The notes below the pieces were generated by a model. That model made no database searches, was not told the DNA's origin, and saw only the letters and a list, made by a program, of their open reading frames with translations. A stretch of 64,000 bases of DNA from Candidatus Binataceae bacterium (lineage in GTDB: Bacteria > Desulfobacterota > Binatia > Binatales > Binataceae). Both the position numbers and the translations under genes were made by a program. The stretch lies in contig DATGLK010000104.1 in NCBI GenBank assembly GCA_035294265.1, positions 1 to 64,000 of the forward strand, given 5' to 3'. Within the stretch, counting starts at the first letter, position 1. Every line of letters starts with the position of its first letter. Below, piece after piece: positions 7,493-16,453 of this stretch.

Positions 7493-8963
7493 AGCGGTCT
7501 GACGCGGGTCGCGCCGCTGCCAACAGCTTTAGGAAACCTTGCGCCCAACTGTCGAGATCGTTGGCTGATACGCGCGCTCTAAGCGCCCGCATGCGCGTCC
7601 GCTGCTCGCGTGGCTCCATCCCCAGGCCCTGGCGCAAAGCGGCCGCAATCGCCTCGGCGTCGTAGGGATTAACCACCAGGGCCTCGCGCAGCTCCTGGGC
7701 CGCGCCGGCAAATTCACTGAGCACCAGCATGCCGTCCTCCGCGACTCTGGTCGCCACATATTCCTTGGCCACCAGATTCATCCCATCTCGTAGAGGTGTG
7801 ACTAGCGCGATATCAGCGGCGCTGTAAAAGGCGGTCAGTTCCTCGATCTCGAATTGATCGTAATAATAGCGAATGGGCACCCAGCCTTCAGTGGAGAAGC
7901 GTCCCAACGTGCGCCCAATAGCCTCATCGAGTTGGCGCTTGAGCTCGACATATTCGTCCATTCGGGTGCGCGAGGGCACCGCTATCTGGACAAAGGCTAC
8001 GCGGCGGCGATATTCGGGGCAGATTTCCAAAAAACGCTCGAAAGCGCGCATGCGCTCCAGCAGACCCTTGGTATAATCCAGCCGATCGACGCCCAGAATG
8101 ATATAGGGGGTGCCCAATCCGGCCCGAATCTGGGCCGCACGGGCCTGGACTTTAGGGCTGGTGGCGAGGGTGGCAAAATGGTCGGCGGGAACCCCCAGAG
8201 GGAATGCCCCCACCTGAATCCGGCGCCCTTGGTAGCTTATCTCGCGCTTGCGCCGATCGACCTCCAGGCCGGCGATAGTTTCGCAGCAGTCCAGAAAATG
8301 GTCGGCGTAGGCGTCGATGTGAAACCCAATCAAATCGGCCCCGAGCATCCCCTCCAACAACTCGCGCCGCCAGGGGAAAATGCGAAAAATAGTCTCGGGC
8401 GGAAAGGGTACGTGCCAGAACAAACCAATTGGTAACTCGGGGCGACGCTGACGCAGCAACGCGGGGACCAGAGCGAGGTGAAAATCCTGAATCCAGACCT
8501 GATCGGAAGGCCGGCACTGGGTGCTGGCGAGTTGGGCAAAAAGGCTGTTGACATGACGGTAGCTGCCCCAGTAACTAGCCCGGAAGCGACAGTTCTGGGT
8601 CATTAGATGCATCAGCGGCCATAGTCCGCAGTTGCACATCCCGTAGTAGTAGTTGCTGATTTCGCGCTCGCCCAAGGCGGGAAACATCATGGTGAAGCGC
8701 GGATCGTCCGCCGGCAGCATCAGCGGCGCGGGTGTCTTGTTGCTGCCCGCCCAAGCGATCCACAAGCCTCCACGCCGCTCCAGCAGCCGCATGAAGGTCG
8801 CACCCACCCCCCCCACGGTCGGCTCGATGCGCTGCATTCCGTCCTCAGCGATAACCCGCACCGGAGCCCGATTGGACAGCACCACTAAACGCGAATCTCC
8901 GCTTTGGCCACCGCCGCTAGGAATGCCCGCCGGAAACCCATTGGCTATCTGTGCAACCATCAT
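7476..8963 (-). CDS. otsA: alpha,alpha-trehalose-phosphate synthase (GT20)
   Basis: The 495-residue protein has the GT20 order of motifs: LVVLSNRAP near the N-terminus, GGVGATF in the glucose-6-phosphate region, [39 protein letters not shown] and [13 protein letters not shown] near the C-terminus. It joins a nucleotide-activated glucose to glucose 6-phosphate. It is somewhat longer at the N-terminus than E. coli OtsA. The start MMVAQ is ambiguous between two adjacent ATGs. Confidence 0.93.
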   Translation of the reverse strand: MMVAQIANGFPAGIPSGGGQSGDSRLVVLSNRAPVRVIAEDGMQRIEPTVGGVGATFMRLLERRGGLWIAWAGSNKTPAPLMLPADDPRFTMMFPALGEREISNYYYGMCNCGLWPLMHLMTQNCRFRASYWGSYRHVNSLFAQLASTQCRPSDQVWIQDFHLALVPALLRQRRPELPIGLFWHVPFPPETIFRIFPWRRELLEGMLGADLIGFHIDAYADHFLDCCETIAGLEVDRRKREISYQGRRIQVGAFPLGVPADHFATLATSPKVQARAAQIRAGLGTPYIILGVDRLDYTKGLLERMRAFERFLEICPEYRRRVAFVQIAVPSRTRMDEYVELKRQLDEAIGRTLGRFSTEGWVPIRYYYDQFEIEELTAFYSAADIALVTPLRDGMNLVAKEYVATRVAEDGMLVLSEFAGAAQELREALVVNPYDAEAIAAALRQGLGMEPREQRTRMRALRARVSANDLDSWAQGFLKLLAAARPASDRYAAAN

Positions 8964-9646
8964 GACACCGCCTGACGGCCCGGACGCAGCCTGCTGGAAT
9001 TGTGCGGAATTCGGCTGGAGCGAAGCGCTAACTGTGTCTTAATTCTAATCCGTGAGCGGTGGACCGACAACGAATTACTTGCTGACGCTAGCTTAAATCT
9101 CGATGTTGTCACGGGCCGAACCACCATCGACGCAAATTACCGAAAGATGGACGCGTTCACCGATCGGTCACCAGCACGGGTCGTGCCAGAGCCACGTTTA
9201 TTGCAATCCGCGCCGACCAGTGCCCCCATAGCTCGGATGGTTCCAAAGATTGCCGCGCAATCTCGTGGCAAAAATGCCCTAATCCAGCGCTTGAGGCCGA
9301 GCGCGCAATGGGCGCCGACCAAATTGCGTCCATCATGAAAGATGTAGTAATTGGGGTAATCCGACTGGTGGATTCACCAACTGGGCGATCCGATGGATGA
9401 GACAGGATAGGAGCCCGTTGTTATGTGCATCCCATTTCAGGCGGCGCACTCATCTCGCCCAAACTGAACTAGCAGCATCATGCCGGTGGTACCGCCGGCT
9501 CAGGAAAGAGGAGCGCGTTACGTTCGGGTTACTTTCGGCTTAATCCCTGCGGAAAAACGGCGCAGCTCATAAGCTTCTCAAAACCGCGGCTGGTCTTAAG
9601 CTCGAAGACCAGCCGTGATTTAAACTTCTCGTGCCCGCCGGCGGAC
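8964..9646. other. 683-bp intergenic stretch
   Basis: This stretch lies between otsA and the peroxiredoxin gene. The only ORF of note (9000-9338, plus) has no recognisable family and poor coding character. It holds a strong hairpin at 9587-9615 but otherwise nothing I can identify. Confidence 0.4.
9587..9615 (-). terminator. rho-independent terminator of the peroxiredoxin gene
   Basis: A perfect 11-bp stem (CGGCTGGTCTT and its complement) closes a 7-base loop, 31 bases beyond the peroxiredoxin stop. On the minus strand it is followed by CGGTTTTGAG, a short T-run. Confidence 0.7.
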
Positions 9647-10285
9647 CTACTTGCCCGGGGGCGGCGTCATTCTCAAATAAGGGCGCAGCTCCTTGTAGCC
9701 TTTGGGAAACTTCTGCTTAAGTTCCGCAGGATCCTGGATCGCAGGCGAAATCACCACGTCATCGCCCTGTTTCCAATCCACCGGAGTTGAGACCTGAAAC
9801 TTATCGGTCAGCTGCAGCGAATCGATTACCCGTAGAATCTCGCTGAAGTTGCGCCCTGTGCTGGGCGGGTAGGTGATACTTAGCCGCAGCTTCTTTTGCG
9901 GATCGATCACGAAGACCGTGCGCACGGTGACCGCGGCGTTGGCCTCGGGATGGATCATGTCATACAGACTCGACACCTTATGGTCGGCGTCGGCCAAAAT
10001 CGGATAGTTCAGCTTCGCATGCTGGGTTTCTTCGATATCCCCTATCCAGCGCTTATGCGAATCCACGTCGTCTACGCTCAGGGCGATTACTTTTACCCCG
10101 CGCTTGTCAAATTCCGGCTTAAGCTTGGCCACCGAACCCAATTCCGTGGTGCACACCGGAGTAAAGTCCTTGGGATGGGAAAACAAAACCGCCCAGTTAT
10201 TTCCGATCCAGTCGTGAAAATGAATCGGACCTTCAGTCGATTGCTGGGTGAAATCAGGCACCGTCTGTCCTAAGTGCAGAGCCAT
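9647..10285 (-). CDS. 1-Cys peroxiredoxin (Prx6 type)
   Basis: The protein has 212 residues. The AhpC/TSA domain shows the peroxidatic motif DFTPVCTTELG (Cys near 45), with the conserved Pro and Thr before it. The C-terminal extension contains TPVDWKQGDDVVI and RPYLRMTPPPGK, typical of the Prx6 subfamily, which uses one catalytic Cys. It reduces hydrogen peroxide and organic peroxides in the cytoplasm. The start has a good GGGAGG ribosome site. It is monocistronic, with a terminator downstream. Confidence 0.92.
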   Translation of the reverse strand: MALHLGQTVPDFTQQSTEGPIHFHDWIGNNWAVLFSHPKDFTPVCTTELGSVAKLKPEFDKRGVKVIALSVDDVDSHKRWIGDIEETQHAKLNYPILADADHKVSSLYDMIHPEANAAVTVRTVFVIDPQKKLRLSITYPPSTGRNFSEILRVIDSLQLTDKFQVSTPVDWKQGDDVVISPAIQDPAELKQKFPKGYKELRPYLRMTPPPGK

Positions 10286-10556
10286 TGGTTGATCCTCCCG
10301 TGCAAATCTAAACTCGATTGGCGGCTAAACCAACCGATCAATGAACAAAAAATGCGAGCACCGAGACCGATTCGTTCGTACTATTGAAAACCTAACTAAG
10401 TTGGCTTATTAAGTCAAGAATTAAAATTTACCCAGCCGCACGATCGATCCAGACCTCCAGACCATGGCGCAAAGCCGCTTCTCCAAGGGCGGGTCAAATC
10501 GCAGGGCCCCAACGTCGCGCGCGCGGCCATCCCACCGAGTGCCGGAAGAGTAGCCC

Positions 10557-10664
10557 TTAGCTACGCCGGCGCTTTTGCGCTCGGGCGGCGCGCCGATTGG
10601 CCCGCAAACGCTTTTCGCGCCGCTTGCGCCGCCGTTTGATCTCGCGCCGACGTTCAGTTGCCAT
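10557..10664 (-). CDS. very basic 35-residue protein
   Basis: ATG at 10664 lies inside the last codons of the upstream exported-protein gene (11-base overlap) and has GGAGG about nine bases before it, so translation is likely coupled. Of 35 residues, most are Arg or Lys (MATERRREIKRRRKRREK). Small proteins of this type often bind RNA or ribosomes; the composition resembles the short basic domain of the mitochondrial ribosomal protein mS38 family, but no firm match can be claimed. It could instead be a frame of no function in Arg-rich DNA, but the ribosome site argues for a real gene. Confidence 0.6.
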   Translation of the reverse strand: MATERRREIKRRRKRREKRLRANRRAARAQKRRRS

Positions 10665-11514
10665 GACTGCTTGCCTCCTTATCCAATGTGACTTGATGCT
10701 CGACCTTGGCTCCCGAAGATAGATGGATTCCTGGGTCCAGAATATAGGGCCGGCCGTAGCCGGAGAGATTCTCCACGTAGATGTCGTAATCGCCTGGATC
10801 CAGAGTGAATTGGTGGCTGGGGGAGGGGCCATCGGTGGCAACCTGCCGCTGAGTCCCATGGTGGAAAATTACAACCCGAGTTTTTCCATCGATCGGCTGT
10901 TTATCCACGGTGGTAAGCACACGCAGTTGGGCGGGAATCTGCTGCTTGAGCGCAATGTGCGCCACTCCTCCGGCGGTCAGGGTAACCCCGGGCCAGAAAT
11001 AGCCTTGAGGGGGAGCCGCGACCGCGACATCGACCTTGCCGGGTGCGAACAACCAGGTTCCCCCAGTCTTGAATTGTGCCAGCTGATGATGCGGGGCACG
11101 AGAGTCGGTCACGGTGACGGGAAAATTGCGCTCGTGGCCGTTTACGTCCAGCGCGGTGATATGGAGCGCGGCGACGTTGTCGATTTTAACCGTCAGCGTG
11201 CGCCCGGCTGCGATCTGCAATCCGCCCCGTTCAATGTTGCCTCCGATCACCGGCAACACAAGCTCATACTCGCCCGGTGGCAGGCTAACTTCCCCGCCCG
11301 CGACGACCTGGCCGACCTGCTGGCCAGCGGGTGTCATGATAGCGGCGGCAGGCTGCACCGGAACTCCCTGGACATTGGGCAGCATCAGCTTAAGCTTACC
11401 GCTGGCGGCAGCAGCCAATTGGGTGCTGAGCACAAAGGTCAGCGCCACGGCCAGCGTGTACTGCCCTACCTGCGTTGCGATTAAGGCACGCCTCCTCGGG
11501 TATGAGCGGACCAT
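10654..11514 (-). CDS. hypothetical exported protein with repeated beta-sandwich-like segments
   Basis: This 286-residue protein has a signal peptide (positive YPRRR, hydrophobic core, cleavage near LAAAASG). The mature part is beta-rich and holds two similar segments: 'G-V-S-LPPGEYELVLPVIGG' at about 75-90 and 'FTLDPGDYDIYVENLSGYG' at about 238-256. Both look like PEGA- or carboxypeptidase-regulatory-like modules ('LxPGxYxxxV'). The likely location is periplasm or outer envelope. No enzymatic motif is seen. The tiny basic gene at 10557 overlaps its end. Confidence 0.6.
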   Translation of the reverse strand: MVRSYPRRRALIATQVGQYTLAVALTFVLSTQLAAAASGKLKLMLPNVQGVPVQPAAAIMTPAGQQVGQVVAGGEVSLPPGEYELVLPVIGGNIERGGLQIAAGRTLTVKIDNVAALHITALDVNGHERNFPVTVTDSRAPHHQLAQFKTGGTWLFAPGKVDVAVAAPPQGYFWPGVTLTAGGVAHIALKQQIPAQLRVLTTVDKQPIDGKTRVVIFHHGTQRQVATDGPSPSHQFTLDPGDYDIYVENLSGYGRPYILDPGIHLSSGAKVEHQVTLDKEASSHGN

Positions 11515-11553
11515 GCCAGCTCCGGTTTTCGTTAGACCAGCCCGGTTGGTTTG

Positions 11554-12267
11554 CTATTCGTCAAGCAGGCTTGCGTAATAGCGCCAACGCCCCTCGATCC
11601 CGAAGGCGTCGGAGGCTTGGAGGGCCAAATCCTCCGGACTCATTCCACGCGGAGTACCGACCGTCCAACCCCACATTGTCATCCGCGCCTGATGCTCCAA
11701 CCAGATGGCGTTGATGACCACTTCCTCTACGCTAGCGCCCACGATGGTGATGCCGTGGTTGCGCAGATGGACGATCTTTTTATCCCCCAGCACGCGCGCC
11801 ACTTCCGACCCTTGCGCCGTGGTAGTCACCTTGCGCGCGGAGGGGTAGACGGGAATAGTGCCCTGACTAACCACTGAGGCCATCACGCCTTGCATAGGCA
11901 AAATCGGCTTGCCCACGTCGCCGAAGACCGTGGCAATGGGCTGATGGGTATGCACCACTGCGCTGACGTCGGGCCGGACCTTATAGATCTCGGTGTGCAG
12001 CTTGGTTTCGTCGGGCGGCTGAAACTTGCCCTCCAGGTGACGTCCCTCCAGATCGACCAGGCTGACTTGCTCCCAGGTCATGTGGAGTTGATTGCCTTGC
12101 TCGAAGCCGCGCGCGCGGATCAGCACCAAATCGCGCCCTGGGATGCGCGCGCTGACATGGCCGAGGTAATCGACCAGTTGTTGCTGGGCCAGTATACGGC
12201 ATCCCAGCGCGATTTTCTCGCGCAAGGCCCGCACCGGAGCGGCGTCGAGATCGAACTGGCTGGCCAT
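11554..12267 (-). CDS. class II aldolase/adducin family protein
   Basis: The start MASQF at 12267 gives 237 residues and clears the upstream gene. It has the fuculose-aldolase fold: NH-type metal site with AVVHTHQP (His-x-His, about 122-125), a third His in LRNHGI (about 170) and an acidic residue in DETKLHTEIY. Such enzymes are zinc aldolases, epimerases or decarboxylases. Downstream of an FAD monooxygenase it may process a ring-derived oxo-acid, but the substrate is not readable. It is 46 bases downstream of that monooxygenase and probably co-transcribed. Confidence 0.82.
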   Translation of the reverse strand: MASQFDLDAAPVRALREKIALGCRILAQQQLVDYLGHVSARIPGRDLVLIRARGFEQGNQLHMTWEQVSLVDLEGRHLEGKFQPPDETKLHTEIYKVRPDVSAVVHTHQPIATVFGDVGKPILPMQGVMASVVSQGTIPVYPSARKVTTTAQGSEVARVLGDKKIVHLRNHGITIVGASVEEVVINAIWLEHQARMTMWGWTVGTPRGMSPEDLALQASDAFGIEGRWRYYASLLDE

Positions 12268-12313
12268 CGGTTTCACCCTTTTTTTAATAAGCTGTTTGCG
12301 CCTGCCGCCTGCT

Positions 12314-13930
12314 TCAAACCGCGCCATGGCCGGTGGCGATAGCGGCCAGTCGCGCCGGATCTTCCGGCTCCTGGTTGCCACGCCATACTACATGGAGATC
12401 GGGTCGCACCAGCAACAGGTCACACCCATAGAGCTGGCGCGCCGCCGCGTCGGCAATAGTGTGCACCTCCAACGGAGCATTGTAAGCTTTGAACGCTCGC
12501 ACCAGCTCGGCGCCCTCCAACCTGGTTCGGCCCAAACGCAACAAACTGTAACCCAACCCCAGCCGATCATGTAGCGCGCTGCGGTCGTCCAGCCAGACAT
12601 GAGGCAGGCGGGCACCAGGCCAGGTGGTGGGGACGTAGTGATAATTGTCGGGGTCGGGACCCTCGCCCTCCTCGGGCCAGATGACAGGCGACTCAACATA
12701 GCGGTAGCCGGCCTCGATGCCGAGAATTTCGGTAACCTTGCGCTGTTCGCGGTCGAACCGCCGCGCGATTTCCGCGCGCAGAGCCTCGCCTTTTGCGCCA
12801 GGCTGGCGAAGCTCGGGGGTCCAGGCCGCGCGCCATCCCAGCCGTCCCTCCATCGCGGCGCCCGAAACCTTGACATTGCGCAACCCGATGGGGCGCCGCT
12901 CGGCCTCGTAGCTGGCTAGCAAATGAGGTCCACCCCAACCCGCTAAGCGGGCCGCCAGCTTCCAAGCCAGATCGGTAGCGTCACCCACGCCAGTGTTCAT
13001 CCCCAAGCCGCCAGTGGGAATGACCAGATGAGCGGCATCACCTGCGATAAAGGTTCGCCCCTGGCCGTAGCGGTCGGCGCATAAGAGATGTTGGGTCCAT
13101 TCATTGACCGACAGCAGCTTGACCTCCACGCTCATGCCTAAGGCGCGGGTGAAGATCTCCACCATCTCACCGTCGCTTTGCGCTGGCGCATGCAGGGTCC
13201 AATGGCGGGTGCTGTCCTGTAGTATGATGAAGGGAAAGTAAGGCGCCTCGGCGATGTGGTAATGACGGCCGCGGCCCATGGGTATTCGCTGGTACAGCTC
13301 GGGGCAATAAAACAGAGCTTGGCGCAGTTTGCGAATATTGCCCTGGCCGTGAAGCGCGATGCCCAGTTGCTTTCGTACCGTGCTGGAACCCCCGTCGCAA
13401 CCCACCAGGTAGGCCGCGCGCAGAGTCTCCGCGCTCCCCTCGCTGGTACGCAGATGGGCGGTAACGGCTTGTTCATCCTGCTCGAATTCGACCAGCTCGC
13501 AGCCGAAGCGGACGGTAATGCTGGGCAGCCCCTCGACGATTTCGCGTAGCAGCGGCTCCAGGGTGTATTGGGAGATAAGCTGGTAAGGTTCCAACGGGCG
13601 ACCGTCGTTGTGGGCTGCGATCTCAGCTTTGGCTTGAGCCACCGAAGGATAGGGTAGATGGACCAGCGGTTCAGGATCGGCCATCGAGAAGGCCAGGAAC
13701 ACGTCCATCGGCGCTTGGCGTGGCAACCCGGCGTCGCGAATTCGCTCGGCTACTCCCAGCCGGCGGTAGATTTCCATGGTGCGCGCGTTACAGCGCTCCA
13801 TCTTGGGCAATTGGATGGAAGTAAGATTGCGCTCGATCAGCGTGCAGCGTACGCCTCGCCGTCCCAGGTCCAGCGCCAGGGTCAAGCCCACCGGACCCGC
13901 GCCAACGATTAAGACTTCGGTCTGTAGCAC
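12314..13930 (-). CDS. FAD-dependent aromatic monooxygenase (PheA/TfdB/MhpA type)
   Basis: The reading from GTG at 13930 gives 538 residues and places the FAD motif GAGPVGLTLALDLGRRG near the N-terminus; an upstream TTG (13972) is possible but less likely. Also visible are the second FAD motif GDAAHLVIPTGGLGMNTGV and the 'DG' motif in LVGCDGGSSTVRKQLG. The family hydroxylates phenols and other aromatics with NAD(P)H and oxygen. The C-terminal thioredoxin-like domain keeps RPDLHVVWR, typical of the group. Its neighbour is a class II aldolase, which fits a degradation pair. Confidence 0.88.
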   Translation of the reverse strand: MLQTEVLIVGAGPVGLTLALDLGRRGVRCTLIERNLTSIQLPKMERCNARTMEIYRRLGVAERIRDAGLPRQAPMDVFLAFSMADPEPLVHLPYPSVAQAKAEIAAHNDGRPLEPYQLISQYTLEPLLREIVEGLPSITVRFGCELVEFEQDEQAVTAHLRTSEGSAETLRAAYLVGCDGGSSTVRKQLGIALHGQGNIRKLRQALFYCPELYQRIPMGRGRHYHIAEAPYFPFIILQDSTRHWTLHAPAQSDGEMVEIFTRALGMSVEVKLLSVNEWTQHLLCADRYGQGRTFIAGDAAHLVIPTGGLGMNTGVGDATDLAWKLAARLAGWGGPHLLASYEAERRPIGLRNVKVSGAAMEGRLGWRAAWTPELRQPGAKGEALRAEIARRFDREQRKVTEILGIEAGYRYVESPVIWPEEGEGPDPDNYHYVPTTWPGARLPHVWLDDRSALHDRLGLGYSLLRLGRTRLEGAELVRAFKAYNAPLEVHTIADAAARQLYGCDLLLVRPDLHVVWRGNQEPEDPARLAAIATGHGAV

Positions 13931-14199
13931 CGCACTATTTTCCCTTGTCGTACAATTCACCCGGAGCGACAAAAAACCTCGTCGCCCGCTCGGTCGGCAA
14001 CTTCAAACAAGCACACTCAGGCCAGTCGATCCAGCCGCTTAGTGCGAGCAGACGGGCCGATTAACTCCTAGCCAATCCCACACCGCTGCTCGGAGGCGTT
14101 GCGCAGAGCCTCCTTGACAGCCCCAAGGCGGCAAGCTCTTTTTAAGGACTGGCGGTTTTCTCGGCATTTTAAATTATTCTGGAGTTGGACGGACTGGAG

Positions 14200-15510
14200 A
14201 TGAAACTGGCTCGCATAATGGCAATCGCGCTGCTGGTGGCAATGGCCGCCGGGCAGGCGCTGGCGGCTGATACTATTCCCGCCGGCACCGTAATTACGCG
14301 GCAAAATTGGCAACAATACAAAGACTTCATGCCAATCACGCTGCAAATGATGTTCCAGAGCACCAACCGAGCGGTGGAGGTCCCCCCCGAAGCGCAAATG
14401 GTGGTGGCCGACCAGCGCAACTATCCAATCAGCAAGGGGTTTTTGGACGCCACCGAAAAGTACAGCAAGCAGGTGCGCCTGGTTAAAGCTGCCAACGGCA
14501 GCTATGGCATCCAGGGCTATGTCGCCGGAGTTCCATTCCCCAATCTGTCCACGTCGGATCCATTGGCTGGCTACAAGTTGATGTATGATTTCTACTATCA
14601 GTACAGCGCGGCCGCCTACGCTTTCGACCATTCGCAGGTGATCGACATCGATCAATACGACAATGAAAGCTTCCTCCACGCCCTCCTGATCCAATACCAG
14701 CTCATGCACGTCACCGATACCGGCTATCCGATGACCAATCCGGCCGCCGCCGGCGACGGCGTCCTGATCACCACGATGGCCGAACAGCTCGACCCCGAAC
14801 AGATTCGCTATCTGACCGCGCTCAACATCACCTGGGACGATCCCAATCGCTTTCCCGAGGCCTACGTCTTCATCCCCAGCCTGCGCCGCGTGCTGCGCCT
14901 GTCCAGCGCGGCTCGTTGCGCGCCTTTTCAGGGTCAAGATTTCGCCAACGACGATCTGACCAACATTCCTCAGCCGCCGACCTGGTTCCAGGCCAAGTAC
15001 CTGGGCAAGCGCAAGATGGTCGATTTTTTCTTCAACGACGACCCCAAGAGCCTGGCCGCCTCGGCCCAGCGTGCCAACTATTACAAGGGGAGCGCCGCCC
15101 TCTTCCCGGTACCCTCGATGGGAAGCTGGCAAACGCGCGATGAATATGTACTACAACTGCAGCGTCTGCCCCAGTATGCGCGCGGTTACTGCTATGCCAA
15201 CCGGGTCATGTACCTGGATGCGCAAACCTATACCTGGAAGGGGTGGGGCGATCTGTGGGACCAGAACAACAAGTTCTGGCGCGGGGTGATAGGCTTCGAG
15301 GCGCCGCTTAAGAAGCCCGATGGCAGCTACTGGCCCAGCGCGATGATCTGGGCTCACGACAATCCCGACTTCCAGGCCAACCATCAGAGCCTACTGATGC
15401 CGCCGACCAACGGCATGCAGGCCGCTTTCCTGAACCAGAAAGTGCCGCAGCAGTGGAATAATTACCATCGCTGGGGTACTCCTTCCGGCCTGCAGGAAGT
15501 AATGCAATAA
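14200..15510 (+). CDS. DUF1329 exported protein
   Basis: This complete DUF1329 protein has 436 residues. ATG at 14200 starts MKLARIMAIALLVAMAAG, a signal peptide cleaved near ALAAD. The mature part begins with the motif IPAGTVITRQNWQQYKDF and has the family features DQRNYPISKG, VFIPSLRRVLRLSSAAR, GQDFANDDL and, near the end, PDGSYWPSAMIWAHDNPDF. The family has a LolA/LppX-like fold and lies in the periplasm or outer membrane. A role in moving hydrophobic molecules is often suggested but not shown. The N-terminal fragment at 1-161 is a probable second member. Confidence 0.85.
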   Translation: MKLARIMAIALLVAMAAGQALAADTIPAGTVITRQNWQQYKDFMPITLQMMFQSTNRAVEVPPEAQMVVADQRNYPISKGFLDATEKYSKQVRLVKAANGSYGIQGYVAGVPFPNLSTSDPLAGYKLMYDFYYQYSAAAYAFDHSQVIDIDQYDNESFLHALLIQYQLMHVTDTGYPMTNPAAAGDGVLITTMAEQLDPEQIRYLTALNITWDDPNRFPEAYVFIPSLRRVLRLSSAARCAPFQGQDFANDDLTNIPQPPTWFQAKYLGKRKMVDFFFNDDPKSLAASAQRANYYKGSAALFPVPSMGSWQTRDEYVLQLQRLPQYARGYCYANRVMYLDAQTYTWKGWGDLWDQNNKFWRGVIGFEAPLKKPDGSYWPSAMIWAHDNPDFQANHQSLLMPPTNGMQAAFLNQKVPQQWNNYHRWGTPSGLQEVMQ

Positions 15511-15593
15511 GTAGCCAGCAGCAGCGCGGAGCGCGACCGGTGTTAGGCCGCGCTCCGCGGGCTCTTGCGCATATCCAAACGGCCCGTGTGCTA

Positions 15594-16325
15594 TTAATTG
15601 CTCGAAGCGCTGCTGGTCCCGCTCGCGCCACTTAGATGAGTGATTTCCTGACCCAGATCGGAAAGGGACTTGCCCACCTTGTCGGCCGCCCATCCGGTCC
15701 CACTTTCCACCTGATTGCCGAGCTTGCGCGCTTCACTGACCGTGCTCTTGCCGCCGGCACTGAGCTTCTGCTTGGACCAGGCGGCGGCGCCGCTGACTGA
15801 GTTGGCCGCGGCCTGCAGCCAGCGCCCCACCTTGCCATGATCGCTGCCCTGATAGTTGGCGGCCATATCGTGATAATGGCGTGCCAGCGCCAAATCGGCC
15901 TGGGCAAACGCCCGATCGAGCTGATTGACCGACTTTACGCTGCCGTTCTGAACGCCCGCCGCCAATTGCTTGAGCTGATTAGCTGATTGGTCCAGCCCGC
16001 TCTTGTTTTGGGCATCGTGGCGGCCGGCTTCCAATTCGATGAGCGCGCCCGCGGCACGAATCTCGCGCGCCGCCGCGCGCCTGCGCCCACTGTTGAAATC
16101 GCGCCGAGCTCGGCGAAAGAATTGCTCAGGCTCGCCGATCAGCGGCACCAACACGTCTTCTTGCACAACCACCAAATTAGCCCCACCCGGGGCTTCGCCC
16201 TCGCTCGGTGAACTCGCGGAGGCCGCCGGCACCGAGGAACTCTGAGCGGCGGCGCTCGGCAGCCACGCCATGGAAACTGCGATTGACACGATCGATCCCA
16301 GCATTGCCAATTCGAGCTTGCGCAT
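15594..16325 (-). CDS. hypothetical exported, coiled/helical protein
   Basis: The start MRKLEL at 16325 has AAAGGAG upstream and gives 243 residues. A signal peptide ends near SAAAQSS. The mature protein is mainly helical and rich in Ala, Gln, Ser and Gly, with FFRRARRDFNSGRRRAAARE and a later stretch HYHDMAANYQ. The C-terminal third (WSKQKLSAGG, WAADKVGKSLSDLG) is amphipathic. The charged repeat region may form a coiled coil. I do not recognise the family. It converges on the DUF1329 gene with an 83-base gap. Confidence 0.55.
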   Translation of the reverse strand: MRKLELAMLGSIVSIAVSMAWLPSAAAQSSSVPAASASSPSEGEAPGGANLVVVQEDVLVPLIGEPEQFFRRARRDFNSGRRRAAAREIRAAGALIELEAGRHDAQNKSGLDQSANQLKQLAAGVQNGSVKSVNQLDRAFAQADLALARHYHDMAANYQGSDHGKVGRWLQAAANSVSGAAAWSKQKLSAGGKSTVSEARKLGNQVESGTGWAADKVGKSLSDLGQEITHLSGASGTSSASSN

Positions 16326-16453
16326 CTGCTTTTCTCCTTTATGTTTAAGCATGCTCCGGAGACACGCTCGTACTATCTTAGGATCAACCATCGCCTATTT
16401 CAGCCCTAATGTTTTGAGCGCGCCAACTTACCAATGCACGCTTCGTTCAATCT

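Noticed and set aside
9000-9338. 112-residue plus-strand ORF in the otsA-peroxiredoxin gap
   Set aside because: It has no ribosome site, no recognisable motif and a composition unlike the neighbouring genes.
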